Positions 60,585-64,000 of a stretch of 64,000 nt of DNA are shown here, piece by piece (within the stretch, counting starts at the first letter, position 1; every line of letters starts with the position of its first letter). A model generated the notes under the pieces. The model saw only the letters and a program-made list of their open reading frames with translations. It searched no databases and was not told where the DNA came from. This stretch comes from Zanthoxylum bungeanum (taxonomy: Eukaryota > Streptophyta > Magnoliopsida > Sapindales > Rutaceae), in assembly GCA_019454045.1 (NCBI GenBank), contig SKCR01029093.1, forward strand, positions 124,001-188,000, in the 5' to 3' direction. The position numbers were made by a program, and so were the translations under genes.

Positions 60585-61620
60585 AGTCCGAGATGGATTC
60601 CATGTATGCCAACCAAGTTTGGACACTGGTTGATGCACCAGAAGGGTGTAAAGCCTATTGGATGCAGATGGATCTTCAAGAAGAAGACCGACATGGATGG
60701 CAACGTACAAACGTACAAAGCTAGGCTTGTAGCAAAGGGGTATCGTCAACAATATGGTATTGATTATGACGAAACTTTCTCACCTTGCCATGATTAAATC
60801 CATTCGGATAATGCTTGCAATAGCTGCATATTTCGATTACGAGATATGGCAGATGGACGTTAAAACCGCTTTCCTTAACGGAAACCTTTTGGAGGATGTT
60901 TATATGCAACAACCTGACGGTTTTATCGTACCTATACTTGCAACAAGGTTTGTAAGTTAAATCAATCCATTTATGGATTGAAGCAAGCATCACGGTCATG
61001 GAATCAGCGTTTTGATGAGATCAATAAAAGAATATGATTTCATTCAAAACGATGATGACCCTTGTGTATACAAGAAGGTTAGTGGGAGAGCACTGACTTT
61101 TATTTTCCTTTATGTCGACGACGTGTTGCTAATAGGCAATGACATTCCCATGCTAACGTCGGTGAAAGCTTGGCTTTCATTAAAATTCTCCATGAAAGAT
61201 CTGGGAGAAGCAGCCTTTATTCTGGGAATAAAGATCTACCGAGATAGATCTAGAAAGCTGCTTGGACTCTCCCAGAGTACATATATTGACAAAGTGTTGA
61301 AGCGATTCAACATGGATCAATCCAAGAAGGGATTGATGCCGATATCACGTGGTATCCTTCTGTCTAATGGACATGCGTCCAAAGACTAAAGAAGAGAGAG
61401 ATAACATGAGTCGGATACCGTTCGCCTCGGCAGTCGGATCGATCATGTATGCCATGATATGTACGCGACCTGATGTGTCATATGCTTTGAGCATGTGCAG
61501 TCGCTATCAGGCCGATCCAGGTGAAGATCACTGGATGGCTGTTAAGAATATCCTTAAGTATCTTAGACGAACTAAGGATGTTTTCTTAATATATGGAGGT
61601 GGAGAACTTGAGGTGTCTGG
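60585..61620 (+). pseudogene. Copia F reverse transcriptase, fragmented
   Basis: RT is spread over four frames. 60606-60797 has [31 protein letters not shown] and IDYDETFSP. 60754-60960 has YEIWQMDVKTAFLNGNLLED. 61012-61389 has DPCVYKKVSG and YVDDVLLIGND (YVDD at 61111-61122), then SMKDLGEAAFILGIKIYRD. 61349-61693 has ASAVGSIMYAMICTRPDVSY and the connection to RNase H. The catalytic aspartates are intact in sequence, but at least three frameshifts separate the blocks. It is the only RT here with an unaltered YVDD box. Confidence 0.86.
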
Positions 61621-62103
61621 GTACCGACCGATGCAAGTTTCCAAACCGACAAGGACGACTTCAAGTCGCAATCCGGGTACATTTTTTGTTTGAATAACGG
61701 CAGCAGCAGTGAGCTGGAAATCTTCCAAGCAAGATACTGTTGCCGATTCAACAACAGAAGCGGAGTATATGCTGCATCAGAAGCAGCAAAGGAGGCAGTT
61801 TGGATCCGAAAATTCCTAATTGGATTAGGAGTAGTTCCGTTAGCTGCTGAGCCCGTGCCATTGTATTGTGACAATAACGGGGCTATAGCACAAGCTAAGG
61901 AACCAAGGTCTCATCAACGATCCAAGCATGTTCTTCGGCGTTACCATCTGATTCGGGAGATTATACATCGTGGCGATGTAAAGGTCGAGAAGGTCGCATC
62001 AGATGAGAACATTACAGATCCGCTGACGAAGGCTGTTCTTCAGCAAGTGTTTGAACGACATATCAATAGTTCAGGTATTAGATGCTTGAGTGACTGGCTA
62101 TAG
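61621..62103 (+). pseudogene. Copia F RNase H with YCDN segment intact
   Basis: The RNase H domain starts after a 2-nt insertion at about 61625 and is read out of frame between about 61700 and 61770, where the nucleotide sequence fits SWKSSKQ-like coding one base over. The correct frame is regained at about 61770. From there it is continuous: YAASEAAKEAVWIRKFLIG, LYCDNNGAIAQAKEP (61861-61905), HQRSKHVLRRYHLIREI and TDPLTKA, ending DWL at 62103. The catalytic Asp of YCDN (61870-61872) is present. This is the segment deleted in A, B, C and D. Confidence 0.85.
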
Positions 62104-62117
62104 GCCAAGTGGGAGAC
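62103..62117 (+). other. Copia F polypurine tract
   Basis: GGCCAAGTGGGAGAC lies between the pol stop codon and the LTR start TGTTAGACA. Confidence 0.8.
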
Positions 62118-64000
62118 TGTTAGACATTATGACCCATAGCGTCACTGTTTTGTAAATGATATTGTATTTTTGTACAAAATTAACTATATGATAATGAAAT
62201 TGCCTTTTGCCGTTTTGTAAAATTATTTACTTTGATATATTAATGGCAAAAGTCCGTATGATTAGTTCCGTATTGAGATGATATGAGACAGTATCAATAT
62301 AAAAGGTTTAATCATTAAATATCCCTAGTCAGAGTATTGTCGAGATCGGACATCGATAATGCGGAATAGACTAGTATTGCACTTGTGCGAGTTGTGATGG
62401 CACAACGGCATAGTTCTCATATATTTAAGTATTGGATACTTATGCAAGTGCGATAGGAGGTTGTGTTTTACCGATGGTACGGAAAACAGCTTCGCTCTGG
62501 ATAGACCCCGCGGAATCCCATTGGTAGTATGTCTGCGTGTCTATGGGAGGCCGCATCAGGGTAGGTGTATATGGTCTTAACCTGAGACTTGCATCGCTAA
62601 TACTTGCAACAATCGGTAAACTTTGGTTTTGGTGGTTCAGGGCTTTAACGGTTCTGTGTACGCCTCTTCTGGGTTTATCGAGAATCGTAGTGTACTGGAT
62701 GTGATGTCAAGATGGAAGTATCACTTCAGACATATGGAGATGATGATCACGCAGGATACAGAACTAGTACTCTATAAGAGGTTGCAACCGTCGGGACAAT
62801 ATGACCAGGTCAGGATTGTCCGATTTAAAGAGACTAGTTGTTTGATATCCGATATATGTTTCGTACGGGGCAGACACATTTCCAGCCCCAGGCCTAACAT
62901 GTGATCGTCCGATACTGGATTGATATACGCAATACTACGGTATACTACGCTTGATATAGATCTAATATTCCAGTAAGAATATTTCTGGAGAATTGGGTAG
63001 GCATGGCGCTTTGCTAGAAGCCAACCTTGTCTTGTAAATCGGTAAAAACGTAGTACGAGGTACGTACGTGTTTGGATTATCCAACGACCGTATTTACTGC
63101 CAACATATCCGGAGATCTCTTGGGTCGCTTCCTGAAGATTCACCTATGATGTTTGATTCGAACTTTATTAATCTTGGATTAATTACGGAGAAACTTTATC
63201 TTGGATAAAATGCCTTATTAGGAGAGAGAGAGAGATCGATTAATTTGGAATTAATCGGTAAAATAATATATTCGATATATTATTAAACGAAATTAGATTT
63301 CGACGCGGAATTAAAATCGGATTTTAATTCGGGCAAACGAATTAATTTAGAATTAATTCATTAGCGAACTGAATAGTAATTCCGCAAGGCGTAATTATTT
63401 AATTCACGTCGCGACGGAAATTCGTTAATTCGGAATTAGCGAAACCGAGCCCGAAAGTGTTTGCGGACACATTCATATTTTGAATCGAGTGGTATCCGCA
63501 AATCGCATCGCGATATCTCATTACTTGATACGAATAGATGATGGATGTATCTAGTCACCTTTAAGGGATGATACATTATCTCTATTCTCAAAGTGTGGTA
63601 ATGATGGCAAATGATGGGTTTCATTTTGGAGGGAAAACCTTTCACGGTTTTTGAAGGGTTTTTGATTAAAAAATTGATTTTTGGTATTTGATATCAATTC
63701 TTTTATTTTTTCATTTTGTGACTCACGGTTTTAGAAACCTTTTGAGAACAAAAATAAAAGATACATCATCCTCTCCTCTCCTTCTTCCTCACGAAGGTCG
63801 TGAGCTTCATCCATGGCAGAAACTTGTTTTCTCCATTTTTGCTAGCACAACAAGGGATCAAAGGAGGTGATAGGGAAACGCATTTGGAGCTTGGAATACT
63901 GGAAGATTTGAGGCTTCTCACACTGAAGTTCTTGGCCGAAAATAGCCCCAAGATTTGCAACTTCTATCATTCTTGTTCTTGGCCGCATATCACCCACCTT
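62118..64000 (+). repeat. Copia F 3' LTR (runs off the window)
   Basis: Starts TGTTAGACATTATGACCC and aligns in reverse complement with the A-D LTRs, for example the TCGAGATCGGACATCGATAATGCGG and CATAGTTCTCATATATTTAAG blocks. The block GGTGATAGGGAAAC at 63865-63880 corresponds to a place about 230 bp from the outer end of B's LTR, so about 100-150 bp more is expected beyond the window. The frames at 62623-63143, 63436-63645 and 63688-63960 are chance frames. Confidence 0.83.

Larger units (their letters stand above)
55961..64000 (+). mobile_element. Copia F: plus-strand copia element, 5' LTR lost, 3' LTR off the end
   Basis: The best-preserved copia coding region in the window. It starts inside the leader at 55961 next to rearranged Tat-like DNA, so no 5' LTR or PBS is present. 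Gag-pol lies at 58133-62103, the PPT at 62103-62117 and the 3' LTR from 62118. It belongs to the same family as A-D but lacks their RNase H deletion. It keeps gag knuckle, protease DSG, integrase DDE, RT YVDD and RNase H YCDN segments. Several frameshifts and stops make it defective. Confidence 0.87.

Noticed and set aside
1..64000. Host protein genes, tRNA or rRNA genes
   Set aside because: No frame outside the retrotransposon gag-pol remnants shows a recognisable domain, and I saw no tRNA cloverleaf or rRNA-like block by eye. A profile search could still find a short tRNA.

Overview
The window looks like gene-poor, AT-rich heterochromatin from a flowering plant, probably a dicot. I see no host gene, tRNA, rRNA or CRISPR array. 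Almost every base belongs to LTR retrotransposons nested inside one another, and no complete protein-coding gene survives. The species cannot be named from this sequence.

Layout. 1-2507 holds the end of a plus-strand LTR element (LTR end and primer-binding site near 1036) and a short reversed piece of a Tat/Ogre-like LTR. From 2508 a minus-strand Ty1/copia element (A) begins. Copia B (6392-25750) sits inside A with a perfect 5-bp target duplication (GAGTC). Copia C (8449-18405) sits inside B with a near-perfect duplication (ATATC/ATATA). A resumes at 25756 and stops in its second LTR at 29833, where a Tat/Ogre-like LTR (E1) begins. Copia D (29945-39835) is inserted in E1, whose remains run to 43478. 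A 132-bp plus-strand copia scrap (43479-43610) separates E1 from a third Tat-like LTR (E3, 43611-55857). E3 is split by a structurally complete non-autonomous Tat/Ogre-like element (E2, 44107-53118, TSD CTAAG). From 55961 to the window end lies copia F on the plus strand: long leader, decayed gag-pol (58133-62103) and an LTR running off the end.

How the parts relate. A, B, C, D and F are one copia family: same gag start context, long leader carrying a repeated TTGGCCAA motif, PPT of the form GGCCAAGTGGGAGA, and tRNA-iMet-like PBS. F keeps all pol motifs, though broken by stops and frameshifts. A-D share one 26-nt deletion that removes the RNase H YCDN segment. C and D in addition share deletions of the Gag zinc knuckle and of the RT YVDD box. 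Yet C and D have intact LTR pairs, PBS, PPT and target duplications, and D's two LTRs differ almost only by tiny indels. The simplest reading is a subfamily of pol-dead copia elements that kept only cis signals and was mobilised in trans. E2 is a parallel case in the Tat/Ogre group: it has no gag-pol and carries tandem arrays in its 3' untranslated region.

Relative age, judged by eye from short stretches of the LTR pairs, is B older than C and D youngest. This agrees with the nesting order.
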